Below the pieces are notes generated by a model. That model was not told the origin of the DNA. It searched no databases and saw only the letters and a program-made list of their open reading frames with translations. A stretch of DNA of 64,000 nucleotides from Manihot esculenta (taxonomy: Eukaryota > Streptophyta > Magnoliopsida > Malpighiales > Euphorbiaceae). Below are positions 1 through 11,714 of the stretch, piece by piece. Within the stretch, counting starts at the first letter, position 1; the number at the start of each line of letters is the position of its first letter. Position numbers and translations under genes: made by a program. The DNA lies in assembly GCF_001659605.2 (NCBI RefSeq), contig NC_035165.2, positions 10,474,445-10,538,444 of the forward strand, written 5' to 3'.

Positions 1-1191
1 GTTATCCCACCTCTTCTTCCCTGAGCTCTGAGAAGAGAGACCTGGCCCTCCTCTGCCTGGGGTCTTAACCCCTGAAGACTGGGTCACTGACTGCTTCACT
101 GACCCCTCAACTATAGCACTTGCTTCCATTCTTCGAGCCATATCCACCACAGTGTGGAAACTTTCTCTCTCAGCTGACTGAATCAACGAGGAGTACCTGG
201 AATGCAGCTTCATAACATACCTCTTGGCTTTCTTCGTATCTGTATCTAGAGCTTGCCCTGAAAAAGGCAACAGCTCCAAGAATTTGTCCGTGAACTCCTC
301 TACACCCATATGCTCTGACTGCCTCAATTGCTCAAACTCAATCATCTTCAGTTCTCTGGAACTGTCTGGAAAAGCCCATCCAGCGAACTCATTCGCAAAT
401 TCTTCCCATGTCATACCGTCTAGTCTCGGGTCCACATAACACTTGAACCATTCCCGTGCCTTCTTGCACTTTAAAATGAACCCTGCCATCTGAATGGCCC
501 TGCTATCACTTGCCCCTAGCTCATCAGTTATTGCCTTCACCACTCTCAGATACTCAAAGGGGTCATCCCCTGACTTGTATTTGGGAGCATCCAGCTTGAG
601 GTAATCTGTCATCTTTACCTTGCTCCCATCAGCTGAGCTAGGTCTAGGAGGTTGAGTAACTGGGGCTGCTGGTTCTGTAGGTGGTGGAGGTGGAGGTGCA
701 GCATTCCCCGAGGTGGGGTTTGCCGGGTTTGGATAGAAGGGTGAGGGTGGATAAGCTGGGTACTGTGTGTAAGGTGGATAGAAAGGTGGATAAGGCATGT
801 AGGTAGGGTAGGGGTTAAAGCTGGAGTAATCCGATGTACCTCCCATCGGATACCCTGAACCCTGTGGGAAGGGTGGATAATGGGGTGGAAAACCATACCC
901 CGAGGCCTGAACGCCTCCCTGAGACTCCCCTGTCCCCTCTTCCTCCATGCTCACATCCAAGTTCCCATCCCTTCTCTGCTCCTCTTCCATAACCTCCCTC
1001 ACATCTGAAGAACTTCCTCATCTATCAGTCCCCCTTCTGCTAGCATCAAAAGACCTTCTAGGGTCCCTTGACACTCTTTCTCTGTTGGCTCTACAAGACA
1101 TTGCCCTAGGCAATGCGGGAGGACGGGCGCTCGTGCCCTCATCCTCAGGTGGCACTCTAGTCAATCGTGCTGATCGACGAGTTCCTCTCAT
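1..1191 (-). pseudogene. gag of E1, 3'-incomplete, one internal stop
   Basis: Gag would form the virus-like particle. Translation from the ATG at 1191 begins MRGTRRSARL, as in the other copies. An in-frame TGA follows at about 1018-1020 (probably from CGA). Past it the frame is open to the window edge, through an acidic stretch, a Pro/Tyr-rich tract with YPPY repeats, then the retrotransposon Gag core (KCKKAREWF, WEEFANEFAGWAFPDSSREL, KMIEFEQLRQ). The CCHC knuckle lies beyond the edge. The start is chosen because the other family copies have the same ATG 8-10 nt after a splice-acceptor-like site. The single stop suggests a fairly recent but inactive copy. Confidence 0.85.
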
Positions 1192-1199
1192 CCTGTTTT

Positions 1200-1201
1200 C
1201 T
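1200..1201 (-). promoter_or_regulatory. Predicted splice acceptor upstream of E1 gag ATG
   Basis: On the minus strand a T-run ends in TTTTTCAG (AG at 1201-1200), followed by AAAACAGG and then the gag ATG. The same arrangement occurs at 46614-46615 and 63511-63512. It would pair with the LTR donor at 3105-3106. Confidence 0.5.
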
Positions 1202-1427
1202 GAAAAACAGTACACATCATACAAGCATTAGCATCATATGGTTCATGTGGGCACACATGAACCCTCATCACATACATCACATAGCATAGCATATCATCAT
1301 GGCAATTTACATCATCATGCAAGATAGGACTCCACATCCTATCCTAGTGGACATGATCTCCTATTGTGCTTGACCTTTTATAACATCTATGAGCCCGACA
1401 CTCTAGGTCCGATCCTATGAACCTAGG

Positions 1428-1439
1428 GCTCTGATACCA
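1428..1439 (-). other. Primer binding site (initiator Met tRNA), E1
   Basis: The minus strand reads TGGTATCAGAGC three bases after the LTR end. This matches the 3' end of plant initiator tRNA-Met, the usual primer for minus-strand DNA synthesis in many plant LTR elements. Confidence 0.92.
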
Positions 1440-3104
1440 TTCTGTAACGACCCGAAAATCGGACCGCTATCGGCGCTAGGATCCGGGTCGACTTAAGGCC
1501 GCCGGGACCCGTAGCAAGCCAAACATACATCCTGGAAACCTGTTTAATCCCATACATGATCAAGAACATACATAAAATTTAAAACTTTTCTTTCATTCAT
1601 CCAACTCAACCTGAACATAAACTGTGCATAGCCATAAACATAATTATGATCCCTCTGTGGGATCTCAACAATGCCCCAATGGGCAATACAACATGAGATG
1701 AGTTGGCTTTCATAACCATTATAAAACATAACTATAGATCATGTATCAAAGGGATAACAATACTCATCGGGTCAAGCACATCTATAACCTCAATATACCT
1801 CATTACAGAACATACTGTAATCTCTTACATTACATCATAGTACAATTATCATGTCCACAATCTAACTATTGCAAACACATACTTCAAAAACTCTGGCTAA
1901 CCTTCTGGTCTACCCTGTACCTGCACATCTGGGTTTAGGGGAGAGGGGTGAGCTACAAAGCCCAGTGAGCAGAATAATGAAATCATACATTAAAATTTCA
2001 TGCCATTATGAAATGCAACACATTACAACAAATCACATATCGGATGGTATTGTCACCAATAGTCCTCCACATAGTCCAACTGTGCCGGGACGTAGAATGG
2101 GTACAACCGGTCTTTCCCTTATCATAACATATCATAACATACCAATGTGCCAGGGACGTAGAATGGGTACAACCTGGACTTTCTCTTACATCGTGCCAGG
2201 GACGTAGAATGGGTACAACCTGGACTTCCATACCATATCATGCCATAACATCATCATGCCATATGAGGACTAAAGGATCATCCAATAACCCATCCACATC
2301 AACATCATAAATGCAATGCAACATATTCGTGAATACTAATGCAAACAACCTACTATATCTCATGGCATTCATGATGCATGGATCATGCTCAAAATTCATA
2401 TTTCAATTATTTTAAAACTTAGGGTTTATTCCACTCACCTCTGGCTAGCTCTGACAAACTCTGTAGCAGCTGGCTCACTGCTGGGGTCCTCGGTTCCTCG
2501 AGTACGAACCTACACAGGTGGACTCCAATGAAGGACCAAACATACATAAACATAACTCTAACATACTCCCCAAAAACCCCCTAAAACATCATGAAAACAT
2601 CACATAGAAACATGCAAGAAATGGCTGAACAGGGCACTTTCGGCGGCAGGTTCGGCGGCCGAAAGTCCCAGACAGAGGCGAAACTCATGCATGTTCGGCG
2701 GCACCTTCGGCGGCCGAAAGTGCCAGACAGAGACGAAAGTCTCCTTTCGGGGGCAACTTCGGCAGCCGAAAGGCTGCCTCCCCAGCCATGTTCGGCGGCC
2801 GAAAGCTCCTTCGGCTGCCGAACCTGGTTCCTGCCAAAGGGCAGAAACTTGGCTCCCTTAAGCATTTTCGCCTCCAAACTCACCAATCATGCATATAGCT
2901 CAACTAAAACATGCATACAAGTTCCTAGGGGTCTCAAACAATCAAATACCCCAACTACAACACTTCAAACACACACAAACCACACACATTGCTCAAATCG
3001 CCATCAAAACCCATAAACCCAACATATATCCTAACATGCATTTCTACCCCATAAAACAACCTAAAACTTACTTAAAACATATAAGGAGCTTAAGATCGGC
3101 TCTT

Positions 3105-3106
3105 AC
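3105..3106 (-). promoter_or_regulatory. Conserved splice donor in E1 LTR
   Basis: The minus strand reads CTTCAAGAGGTAAGAGC with GT at 3106-3105. The AG/GTAAG context recurs at the same place in most family LTRs, for example 48588-48589 and 61606-61607. Confidence 0.5.
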
Positions 3107-3338
3107 CTCTTGAAGATCGAGAGGGAGACGACCTAAACTTGGAGATCCACGAAAATGAGCTCCTGAGTTCCCAAAGCTCCAAAACTTGATTCAAAAGTTC
3201 AAAACCTTCAATGCAAGCTTAAAACTCAAGAAAAATGGTGGGGATTTGAAGGAAGAACACTAGATTGGGAAGAGGGAGGTCGGAAGCTAGCTGTGGCCGA
3301 AAATGGGAGAAAGCTCGCCCATTTCGGCCAAGTGACCC

Positions 3339-3345
3339 TTTTATA
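3339..3345 (-). promoter_or_regulatory. TATA box of E1 LTR
   Basis: TATAAAA on the minus strand. The proximal TTCGGCGGCCGAA palindrome lies 54 bp upstream, a spacing kept across the family. Transcription is expected to start about 30 bp downstream. Confidence 0.7.
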
Positions 3346-3682
3346 GTGGCTGGCCAGGCCACGTTCGGGGGCCGAACTTGCCTCCGCATGCATGCCATGT
3401 TCGGCGGCCGAACCTGAACTTCCCTCACTCATGCTTTCGGGGGCCTAACGTGCCTCCAAAACGCATGCATGTTCGGCGGCCGAACTTGACTTTCGGCGGC
3501 CGAACCTGGGTTTTCCTCCAAAGACTTTTCATGCAAAAACTCATTAAATTTTCATACTTAAAACCATGAAATACCTTAAAACATTTTAAGAAAACATGTT
3601 TCTACCCTACTAGAGGCTTCCGACATCCGAGATTCCACCGGACGGTAGGAATTCCGATACCGGAGTCTAGCCGGGTATTACA

Positions 3683-4429
3683 TGCCCTGTCCAGCCCTTT
3701 AATGGTTATTTTCTATGCATGTTTTGAGGATGTTTTAGGGGTTTTTGGGGAGTTGTTTATGAGTTGTTTAGAGTATGTTTGGCACCTCATTCGAGTCCAC
3801 CTGTGTAGGATCGGACCCGAGGGACCAAGGAGGCCAGCAGTGTTAGCTGTTGCAGAGTCAGTCCAGCGTCTGCTAGAGGTGAGTAGAACTGAACCTTATG
3901 TTTTTAAATTAAATCAAATGCCTAAAGCATGTTCATGCATCATGTTTTTATGTAATAGGTTGATTGCACTAGTTTCACGAATATGACACATTGCATTATT
4001 TACTGTTGATGTGGATGGACCAAGGCGACTTCAATAGCCCATAGATCTGTCATGATTGAAAGTCCTGTGTGAGCTCCTTTAGGGGGGCCGGGCACTATGT
4101 TGGGTAAGTCCTGTGTGAGCCCTTTAAGGGTCGGGCACCATGTTATGTGATTGAAAGTCCTGTGTGAGCTCCTTTGGGGGCCGGGCACCGATAGAGGGAG
4201 TTTTGAGGTCATGTCCAATCCGTGATGTGAAATGTTTGTGTTGTGGCGCATTTCATGAAAGCATATAATTAATGAACTGTTTTATTGTTCTGCTCACTGG
4301 GCTTACCCCTTTCCCCTAACCCCAGGTTTGCAGGTCTGAGGAAGATTGGGAAGTCTCAAGAGTTAAGGTTATGTTTCTGTAATAGATTAGTGTTTTAGAG
4401 TGGACATGTATTGTAAATTGTTATAATGT
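3683..4429 (+). repeat. LTR-X, middle fragment of a plus-strand family LTR
   Basis: Collinear with the LTR at 58010-60644 from about 59286 onward: GCCCTGTCCAGCCCTTT, the conserved stretch around GAGTCCACCTGTGTAGGATCGG, then three imperfect 'agtcctgtgtgag...gggccgggcac' units (4054-4190). Its 5' portion is missing because E1 inserted at 3682/3683. Its 3' portion resumes at about 7099. The last ~73 bp (about 4357-4429) are present again at about 7103-7176. Confidence 0.85.
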
Positions 4430-6935
4430 TGTAACGACCCGGAAATCCGGACCTCTACCGGCGCTAGGATCCAGATCGGCTTAAGGCCGCCGGGACCCGT
4501 AGCAAGCCTAACATATGTCCTGTACATCTGGTATAATCTCAAACATGATTAAACATTCTCATAAAACATATAAAACTTTACATTTAACCAGTTTGACCTG
4601 TGTATGCACTATGACTGAACTCATAGAACCCCTAGGGTCAGCATACCCTATGTCAAACTCGGTCCATCACATGTATCATCATAAAATAAAACTCATGTAC
4701 AAAGGGATTATCCAATTCGGGCCAAGCACAAAACTATAACTCTGAACATATATCATAATGTCATATTACAACATAACTCTTTTACATCCTTACATAACTT
4801 TACATTACATCATGTCCACTACTATTCTATTACATATCATGACTATAACCATATCTTGTCGTCTTCCTGAACTACCTCTGACCCTGCAAGCCTGGGGGTT
4901 AGGGGAGAGGGGTGAGCTAAAAAGCCCAGTGAGCAGAAACCATAAAAGAAAACAGTTCATTTTAACATATGCTATCATGGAATGCGTCACATCACAAATA
5001 TATCATCTCAAGGATGAATATGTCACCAATAGCCCTCTACATATCAATCTCGTACCATAACAAGTCAACAATACTCTATGCCAGGGGCGATACGGCCACA
5101 CCTGGACTTCATATGCTCTATGCCAGGGGCGATACGGCCACACCTGGACTTCTCATGCTCTATGCCAGGGGCGATACGGCCACACCTGGACTTCTCATCT
5201 CATACCATATCGTACATGCCATATCATATCATTCCATATTCATAACATACTGAGGGCTAGAGGATCATCCAGTATCCATCCACATCATCATCATCGTATT
5301 ATGCAATGCATCATATTTGTGAATTCTAATGCAAACAACCTATTGCATAACATGGTATTCATGATGCATGAACATGCTTGAACATGCTGAAAACATTTGA
5401 TTTAAAACATAAGGGTTAGTTCCACTCACCTCTGGCTAGCTCTGGACTAACTCTGAAGCAGCTAACACTGCTAAACACCTCGGTTCCTCGGGTCCGATCC
5501 TACACAGGTGGACTCTAGTGAGGTGTCAAACATACTCTAAACAACTCATAAACAACTACCCAAAAACCCCCTAAAACATCACTGAAACATGCATAGAAAA
5601 CACTCATGAAAAGGCTGGACAGGGCACTTTCGGCGGCACCTTCGGCGGCCGAAAGTCCCAGACAGAGACGAAAGTCAGGCAGGTTCGGCGGCACCTTCGG
5701 CGGCCGAACTCTCTCTCCAGAGACGAAAGTCAGGCACTTTCGGCGGCCGAACATTACCTTCGGCGGCCGAAAGTCTGCTTTCAAGCCAAAACCCAACTTT
5801 CGGGGGCAAGGTTAGGCGGCCAATCCCTGCATCCTCAGGCAAGTTCGGCGGCCGAAACCACCTTCGGCGGCCGAACCTGAGTTCATCCAGAACTCAGCCT
5901 TTGTGCATTTCAAGCCTCCCAAACCTTCCATACACCCCAAAACAAGCACCCAACTTCTCAAACACATGCATACATCCTTAACCATGCACAAAGGAGCTCA
6001 AACAAGCTTAAACTCCCAAAAACGACATCTAAAGCATACATAGATAGTTTATGACCCACATAGGCCAAAACCATCAAAACAAACCAAACCTCACATACTC
6101 TCTCCCAATCATGCATACTCTCTCCCATATGCTCAAGGGGCTTGAAAACTAACTTAAACCCCAACACAAACATCACAAGAACATACATTTTCATACATTG
6201 GGCATAAAACCCACATAAACCCTAACATGCATATCTACCCATACTCAACCATCAAAACCTCTTAAAACTCACTTAAAACTTCATGAAACGTAAAAGAAAG
6301 CATAGATCCACACTTACCTCTTGAAGATCGAGGGTTTGTGCGAGCTCTAACTTGGAGATGGGAGGAAACTACTCCTTGGGTCTCCAAGCTTCCAAAACTC
6401 TGATCTAAGCTTGAAAACTCTTCAAAACAACCATGGAACTCATAAAAATATGAAGGAGATGAAGAGAAAACATGAAAATGACCAAAGGAGGACATGAACA
6501 CACCTGAGCTCGAGAATGGGGAGAAAACTCGCCCATTTTCGGTCTGAGGGGCTTTTATAGGTGGCCAGCCAAACCTCCTTCGGCGGCCTAACGTGCAAGC
6601 AAAACACCCCCATGTTCGGCGGCCGAACTTGAGGTTCGGCGGCCGAACCTGGTTTGTTCAAACAAGGCTTTCGGAGGCCAAAAGCACTCCCGAAACCTTC
6701 CCATGTTCGGCGGCCGAACTTCACTTTCGGCGGCCGAACCTGGCAAAAACCTCCTTAGTCTTTTCTTTTCAAAACTCAAATCTTTTTCATTTAAAACCAT
6801 GAAATCAGTAAAAATCATTTTAGAAATCACATTTTACCCCTCTAGAAGACTCTGGCATCATCAAAATTCCATATTCCAACGGAGATTCCGCCGGAAGGTA
6901 GGGATTCCGATGCCTGAATCTAGCCGGGTATTACA
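4430..6935 (-). repeat. 3' LTR of truncated element E2 (2506 bp)
   Basis: Starts TGTAACGACCC and ends GCCGGGTATTACA on the plus strand, and is followed at 6936 by a polypurine tract on the minus strand, so it is a 3' LTR. It contains two palindrome pairs (6615/6635 and 6706/6726), TATAAAA at 6553-6559, a donor-like AGAGGTAAG (about 6316-6320), and three identical-looking 42-bp hairpin units (5074-5199). Confidence 0.9.
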
Positions 6936-6949
6936 TTCTTCCCCCCTTT
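6936..6949 (-). other. Polypurine tract of E2
   Basis: The minus strand reads AAAGGGGGGAAGAA directly before the 3' LTR. This is the RNase-H-resistant primer for plus-strand DNA synthesis. A near-identical tract sits at 41510-41521. Confidence 0.85.
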
Positions 6950-7098
6950 AAGAACACTCGTCCTCGAATGTTCAAACAAACAAACAGGCAACTCAAAGCA
7001 TAGCATCTAACATACATAAGCAAGCAAGCAACAAGCAAGCAAAACCTAAAAACCTCTCTTCTAAAAGAGAGACACGGTCATTGCTGGAGTATAAACTC
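6950..7098 (-). mobile_element. E2 internal remnant, end of the gag-pol region
   Basis: Matches the start of the internal region of the complete copy (41522 to about 41643), including the 'attgcaggagcatagactctcg'-like segment inside the 3' end of pol. It breaks off at about 7098, where plus-strand LTR sequence begins. Nearly all of E2's internal region and its 5' LTR are therefore missing. Confidence 0.75.
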
Positions 7099-7552
7099 TC
7101 GGTCAAGAGTTAAGGTTATGTTTCTGTAATAGCTTAGTGTTTTCGAGTGGACATGTATTGTAAATTGTTATAATGTATTGCAAGATAATGTAATGAAATG
7201 TAACGTAAAGTAGAGTTATGTTATGGATTAGTATTGTGCTTGGCCCTAAGGTCTGGTTAATCTCTTGTTATGCATGATCTTTATTGAATGTTTCTTGATG
7301 AGAAATGTGTTGAACCAAGCCTGATGTATGTTATGCTGACCCTAGGGGTTCTATGTGTTCAGACATAGTGCATGCAGGTCAAGCTTGGTAAATGGAAGAA
7401 AAGTTTTTTTTTTCAGTTTTTATGCTTATGTTTTGATCATGTATGGGATTTGACCAGGTAGCAGGATGTATGTTAGGCTTGCTACGGGTCCCGGCGGCCT
7501 TAAGCCGATCTGGATCCTAGCGCCGGTAGCGGTCCGGTTTCCGGGTCGTTAC
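7099..7552 (+). repeat. LTR-X, 3' fragment of the plus-strand LTR
   Basis: Collinear with the end of the 58010-60644 LTR, from CAAGAGTTAAGGTTATG to the terminal CCGGGTCGTTACA at 7552. It is followed directly by Tat-like pol sequence rather than a primer site, so this is the outer end of an LTR inserted in that older element. Confidence 0.82.
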
Positions 7553-8281
7553 AAGCCGAGTCTACCCCCGTTACATCTTTCGGGCATCAGACAAAGGTTG
7601 AAATTTGGCTCTTCAGCAATTCTACCAGATGAGTCCTTGTTTCGTCGGTTAGTGCAGTGCCGAACCGTACCTTTTGCTTCTTCTCTATCTGGATCTCTTA
7701 TACCGAGTCTGCTGATTCTGGTTTTATGTGAGATTTCGGCTTTTTCAGCAAGTCGATGGGTATGGTTGCTTTTTTAAGACTTTTTGTTGGGTGTCCATAA
7801 TCTTTTTTGGCTAACCTAGGATTGTCTCGGACCACTACTTCCTGGAGCTAGAAGCTTAAGACACATAACAGCCATATTAATAACGATATTGTGGCAGTTT
7901 AGGACTTAACAGCCGAGTATCACATTGTATGCAAATGGGATATCTACTACTGTAAACTCTGCATATACTTGTGATCACCCAATACTTGGAGAAGGTTGAT
8001 GGTACCTAGTACTGCTATGGTCTTATATTCTAATCCCACCAAAGGATAGAAAACTCTGACAAGGCTGCTTTTATCTAAGTCTAACTTGTTAAAAATATTT
8101 AAGATAACAAGATTAGCAGAACTACCTGTATCTACAAGTACTCGCCTTATCTCATACCAGTTCAGGAGGATATTAACGACCAGCGGGTCGTTTTGAAAAT
8201 ATCCGACCACTTTGTCCGCAAGATCGAACTTTACTTCTTGCTTGGTCCATGGTTTCTGATGGATAGACATGACATCCTCTG
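7553..8281 (-). pseudogene. Tat-like Ty3/Gypsy pol relic: protease and pre-RT segment
   Basis: The minus strand encodes an aspartic protease with VLVDTGSSANLV at the active site and a downstream FTVVDIPFAYNVILG segment. It continues leftward into a pre-RT region recognisable as KVRFGTALTDETRTHL, followed by an in-frame TGA where this lineage normally has Trp. Coding is interrupted at 8281/10626 by a solo LTR and cut at 7552 by LTR-X. Lineage assignment to Tat is from motif memory. Several stops and frame breaks show it is old. Confidence 0.75.
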
Positions 8282-10625
8282 TGTAACGACCCGGAAATCG
8301 GACCGCTACCGGCGCTAGGATCCAGATCGGCTTAAGGCCGCCGGGACCCGTAGCAAGCCAAACATTCATCCTGTATACCTGTTTAATCCCATACATGATC
8401 AACACATACATAAAAATTTTGAACTTTTCTTTTCATTCAATCACCAAACTCAACCTGTGCATGCAATATTCATATACATAATCATCAACCCCACACTGGA
8501 GTCCTCAACGAAGCTCCAATGGGGTAACATAATATATAGTGAGTTCGGCTTACTTAAAACATCATTAAACCATTACATTTGAAAGATCATGTAAATAAAG
8601 GGATTAACATACAAACTAGGGTCAAGCACAACTATAATCCTCAATAACATCATTACATTACATAACTAATTAATACTATTCATTACATTTCAATATTTAT
8701 CATGTCCACCACTAGCTATTACATGACCATGACTTTACTCTTCCTGACCTCCTGGTCTATCCCGTACCTGCAAACTTGGGGTTAAGGGAGTGGGGTGAGC
8801 TACTAGAGCCCAGTGAGCAGAATAATAAAACATTTAAATCATATGCTATAATGGAATGCATCACATCACAGACAAGTCACATCAAGGATGGTTTTGTCAC
8901 CAATAGTCCTCAACATACCCAATAGTGCCAGGGGCGTAGAATGGGCCTCGACCTGGTCTTTCTCTTAACATAACATACATAACATAACATTCCTATAATG
9001 CCAGGGGGGGTAGAATGGGCCTCGACCTGGTCTTTCTCTTAACATAGTGCCAGGGGCGTAGAATGGGTCTCGACCTGGACTTCCATACCATACCATATCA
9101 TATCACATCATATCATACGAGGACTAAAGGATCATCCAACACCCATCCACATCATCATCATATTATGCAATGCAACATACTCGTGAATTCTAATGCAAGC
9201 ACCCTAATATATCTCATGGCATTCATGATGTGTAAATCATGCTAAGAACTGATTTATTTACTTTAAAGCATAAAGAGTTATTCCACTCACCTTAGGCTAG
9301 CTCTGACAAGACTCTGAAGCAGCTGACTCACTGCTGGGGTCCTCGGTTCCTTGGGTCCGAACCTACACAGGTGGACTCAAATGAGGGACCAAACATACAT
9401 GAACATGACTCTAAAATACTCCCCAAAAACCCCCTAAAACACCATGAAACAATCACATAAATCATGCAAAAGAAGGCTGAACAGGGCACTTTCGGCGGCA
9501 GGTTCGGCGGCCGAAAGTCCTTCCAGAGCCGAAAGTCATGCACCTTCGGCGGCACTTTCGGCGGCCGAAGGTTCCCTCCTGAGATGAAACTCATGCACGT
9601 TCGGCGGCACCTTCGGCGGCCGAAACTCCCTTCCAGAGCCGAAAGTCCACTTTCGGGGGCAGGGTTCGGCAGCCAAAAGTTGGCCACCACAGGCAGGTTC
9701 GGCGGCCGAAAGAGCCTTCGACTGCCGAACCTGAGTTCTCCCAAAGGGCAGAAACTCAGCTCCAACATGCACAAAAGCCTCCCAACTCATTCAACATGCA
9801 TTTACCTAGTCTACAACATGCAAACTCAAGCCAACAAGCACATAGGGGTCTCAAACTAACTTAAACCCCAACTACAACACATCAAACATATATATTCAAC
9901 ATACATTGTTCAAAACTCAATATAAAAACCCATAAACTTAAAATAACCTAAACATGCATTTCTACCCCATAGATCTCCATAAAACTTGTTTAAAACATAC
10001 AAGGAAGGTTGGATCTAGGCTTACCTCTTGAAGATCGAGAGGAAAGACGATCCTAGCTTGGAGGTGGGGAGAAACCAACTCTTTAGTCTCCAAGCTTCAA
10101 AACTTGCTCTTTTGCTCAAATCTCTTCAAACCAAGTGAAAACTCATAAGAAAACAATGAAGATTCGAAGGAAGAAACTCAAAAACGATGAGGGATGGCGG
10201 AGAACTCACCTTAGCCGAAAACGGGGAGAAAAAGCTCACCCGTTCGGACATGGGGACCCTTTTATAGGTGGCTGGCCAGGCCACTTTCGGGGGCCTAACG
10301 TGCCTCCGCATGCATGCCATGTTCGGCGGCCAAACATAAGGTTCGGCGACCGAACCTGGACTTCCCTCACTTATGCCTTCGGGGGCCTAAAGCACTCCCG
10401 AAGCGCATGCATGTTCGGCAGCCGAACTTGAGGTTCGGCGGCCGAACCTGAGTCTTCTTCTTAAGGTTATTTTCATTCAAAACTTAATTTCTTTCTTGCT
10501 TAAAACCATAAAATACATTAAAACATTTCATGAAAACATGATTTTACCCCTTCTAGAGGTCTCTGACATCCGAGATTCTACCGGACGGTAGGAATTCCGA
10601 TACCGGAGTCTAGCCGGGTATTACA
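8282..10625 (-). repeat. Solo LTR with 5-bp target duplication CTCTG (2344 bp)
   Basis: TGTAACG...GGTATTACA, with CTCTG at 8277-8281 and 10626-10630. The flanks carry no primer site or polypurine tract; they are two halves of one Tat-like reading frame. This is the product of unequal recombination between the two LTRs of an inserted element. It keeps TATAAAA (10260-10266), palindrome pairs (near 10322/10342 and 10415/10435), a donor-like AGAGGTAAG (about 10020-10030) and three hairpin units (8926-9083). Confidence 0.93.
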
Positions 10626-10870
10626 CTCTGCCACATGCTTATTTTTTTCTTTTTCCTTATTAGGACCTCCCGTAATGACATGTATGATTCCGACCATTTT
10701 GAGATATTAGAAAGGAAAAATTCCTTTTCTAAATTGAAAAAGAATAAGAGACCGATTTTAATCCAAATGACGATGGTGGGTACCCACGACAATCACTCTA
10801 ACGGTCAAGTCAGAATCATGAAAAATAGAGAGAATATAAGAAATTACTTGGAGTTTGAGTAGTATTAGAG
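10626..10870 (-). pseudogene. Tat-like relic: primer-site/leader relic and gag remnant
   Basis: The frame entering the protease continues here on the minus strand (VITGGPNKEKEKNK). A candidate gag ATG (AAAATGGTCGG, about 10694) and a leader resembling that at 20285-20395 lie just upstream, so most of gag has been deleted. A decayed GTCGTGGGTACCC at about 10780-10800 fits a degenerate TGGCGCCGTC-type primer site. Past about 10806 an LTR is expected but cannot be delimited in AT-rich sequence. Confidence 0.5.
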
Positions 10871-11714
10871 AATAGAGTGTATTTACTTTTGTGATCATTT
10901 TCCTTTTATATTGTAAGAAAATGGTGATAAATATAGAATTTTTTGATAATCCGGCGATAATGTGGCCGACTACTCGATAAGCAATACACCAACTAATAAA
11001 TTGACAATTTTGTGATTATTGAGTAACACTGGATTGTGCTTGTTAACGGTAATTTTATGAAAAAATTTTTCTGTTCGAGAGAAAGGTGAGTTTTGATAAT
11101 GTACTGGGTGTTATGATGTTCAGATCTTCCTTCTTTCGAACTAGACCACATTGTCTCATTGTCACGTGAACTTATTTCATAGTGATAGTCACGATTTATT
11201 TTAAACTGTTGTTATGTAATATCATTAATTAATAATATTTTTATAATCACTATTTAATTTCTTTTCATTTAAAAATCTTCTTTCATTTTAAATTACCGAA
11301 AATTATTCTTTTATGAGATTTTTAAAAATTATTTTTTATATGTTAAAACAAATATTTTACAAACTTAAAGAATTTTTAATATATGTGTTTGATATATTAT
11401 TTTTAAACACCAATGATAATTAAGAACTTATTAAAAATTATAAAAGTAATATTTTATAATATAAATATATTAAATTTATATTTAGAATATGAAACTCGAC
11501 CTATCAACTTCTTAAAAAAAATGACTTGCTATATATACACACGCATCCAGCGCAAATAATTGGCATGTATAAAATTAGTGTATGTGATAAAATATTTAAT
11601 TTATCATGATTTTAATTTGTGTCGTTTATTTACAGGCAGAATATATATGCAATGAATATAAATATTTTTTTGAAAAAAACGTTTTTTCAATTTATATATA
11701 TATATCAGCACTAC

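Larger units (their letters stand above)
1..3682 (-). mobile_element. Chromovirus-type LTR retrotransposon E1, 5' part (runs off left edge)
   Basis: In minus orientation this reads 5' LTR (1443-3682), initiator-Met tRNA primer site (1428-1439), leader, then gag (1191 down to 1). The 3' part lies outside the window. The LTR abuts plus-strand LTR sequence at 3683, so E1 inserted into an older LTR of the same family. The family is assigned to Ty3/Gypsy chromoviruses because the related complete copy at 39317-49168 has a chromodomain; E1's own pol is not visible. Confidence 0.9.
1443..3682 (-). repeat. 5' LTR of E1 (2240 bp)
   Basis: Bounded by TG/CA; on the plus strand it starts TGTAACGACCC and ends GCCGGGTATTACA. 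In element orientation it holds a pair of TTCGGCGGCCGAA palindromes (3492-3504 and 3472-3484), a proximal palindrome (3400-3412), TATAAAA (3339-3345), a splice donor AAGAG/GTAAG (GT at 3105-3106), a second palindrome cluster (about 2640-2815), and three hairpin-minisatellite units (2081-2228). There is no host gene inside; open frames rich in FGGR or RPPN are repeat translations. Confidence 0.93.

Noticed and set aside
2591..3016. Long open frames rich in FGGR, RPPN and SAAE peptides (also near 5606, 9464, 25328, 30106, 40279, 47892, 58172, 61074 and 61775)
   Set aside because: They are translations of the TTCGGCSGCCGAA repeats in the LTRs, occur on both strands in several frames, and change with indels.
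7466..7777. 103-codon plus-strand frame across the end of an LTR
   Set aside because: It spans the LTR-Tat junction at 7552, so it is a chance frame made of unrelated parts.
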